Shown: positions 63,899 through 64,000 of the stretch, in pieces | How the letters are laid out: each line of letters begins with the position of its first letter | How positions within the stretch are numbered: position 1 is the first letter of the stretch | NCBI RefSeq assembly: GCF_015244745.1 | Contig: NZ_JABCQI010000005.1 | Span: forward strand, 62,001-126,000 | Direction of reading: 5' to 3' | DNA from: Gluconobacter cadivus | GTDB lineage: Bacteria > Pseudomonadota > Alphaproteobacteria > Acetobacterales > Acetobacteraceae | Length of the DNA: 64,000 bases | Made by a program: the position numbers and the translations under genes | Notes under the pieces: model-generated | Databases searched by the model: none | What the model was told of the DNA's origin: nothing | What the model saw: the letters and a program-made list of their open reading frames with translations, nothing else

Positions 63899-64000
63899 GG
63901 AGCGCCTGTATGGGGGCTTGGAGTCTGGGGCTGCGACGGCGGGTTGTTGCGGCGGTGGCGCTGTATGAAGGCGCGCGTTTTTGTCCCCAACTCATCCATG
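63895..64000 (-). CDS. C-terminal end of an upstream gene, probably the paired RND permease
   Basis: Only the last 34 codons are visible (the frame is cut by the window edge), reading MDELGTKTRAF...HTGAP then TGA. The piece resembles the terminal cytoplasmic tail seen after the last helix of RND permeases (compare LDRFGRAMGRLRAHV in the next gene). It overlaps the next start as GTGA, so it is in the same operon. A membrane fusion protein cannot be excluded. Confidence 0.55.
   Translation of the reverse strand, partial: MDELGTKTRAFIQRHRRNNPPSQPQTPSPHTGAP

Overview
The window is a chromosomal segment of an alphaproteobacterium, most likely an acetic acid bacterium (Acetobacteraceae, Gluconobacter/Acetobacter type). 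I infer this from the alphaproteobacterial gene strings (DUF3576 lipoprotein-leuS-lptE-holA; secY-adk-rpsM-rpsK-rpoA-rplQ; minC-minD-minE), the short-LID adenylate kinase, a group I intron in tRNA-Arg(CCU) like those described in alphaproteobacteria, and a polyol-permease-like transporter. The genus is a guess; the class is secure. No mobile elements, CRISPR arrays or rRNA genes were found.

Layout. 1-5.2 kb: the end of a small membrane protein, acetyl-CoA synthetase (minus), an intron-containing tRNA-Arg (minus) and a large regulator joining a BTAD/SARP-like N-terminus to a TolB-like domain. 5.3-10.2 kb: lipoprotein, leuS, lptE and holA, tightly packed. 10.2-14.1 kb: a TonB-dependent receptor divergent from a Tat-exported yellow/MRJP-type protein. 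14.1-16.6 kb: a YidB-like protein and minCDE (minus). 16.6-20.1 kb: GST, HI0933-type flavoprotein, tiny lipoprotein, rmuC. 20.2-28.6 kb: a two-component system followed by a tripartite RND pump (permease, fusion protein, outer-membrane lipoprotein).

28.6-56.9 kb is the transcription/translation core: rplK-rplA-rplJ-rplL-rpoB-rpoC, rpsL-rpsG-tuf, then the S10-spc-alpha supercluster from rpsJ to rplQ, including secY, adk and rpoA. Two usual residents are missing from their usual places: secE-nusG upstream of rplK (the RND pump is there instead) and fusA between rpsG and tuf. The rif region of RpoB and the Lys43/Lys88 pair of S12 look wild type. Many junctions carry strong hairpins (rplL/rpoB, rpoB/rpoC, rpoC/rpsL, rpsG/tuf, rpsC/rplP, rplE/rpsN, rplO/secY, adk/rpsM, rpsK/rpoA), so the long operons look punctuated.

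56.9-64 kb: an MFS polyol-type transporter behind a hairpin-rich leader, two very small membrane proteins (ElaB/YqjD-like and DUF1328), and on the minus strand a second RND system with two permeases in tandem (the upstream one cut by the window edge) and an outer-membrane lipoprotein.

The clearest unusual element is the 235-nt group I intron (Azoarcus-like) in tRNA-Arg(CCU). The least explained are the structured leader before the MFS transporter and the intra-operon hairpins. I found no gene cluster that I would call a wholly new system.
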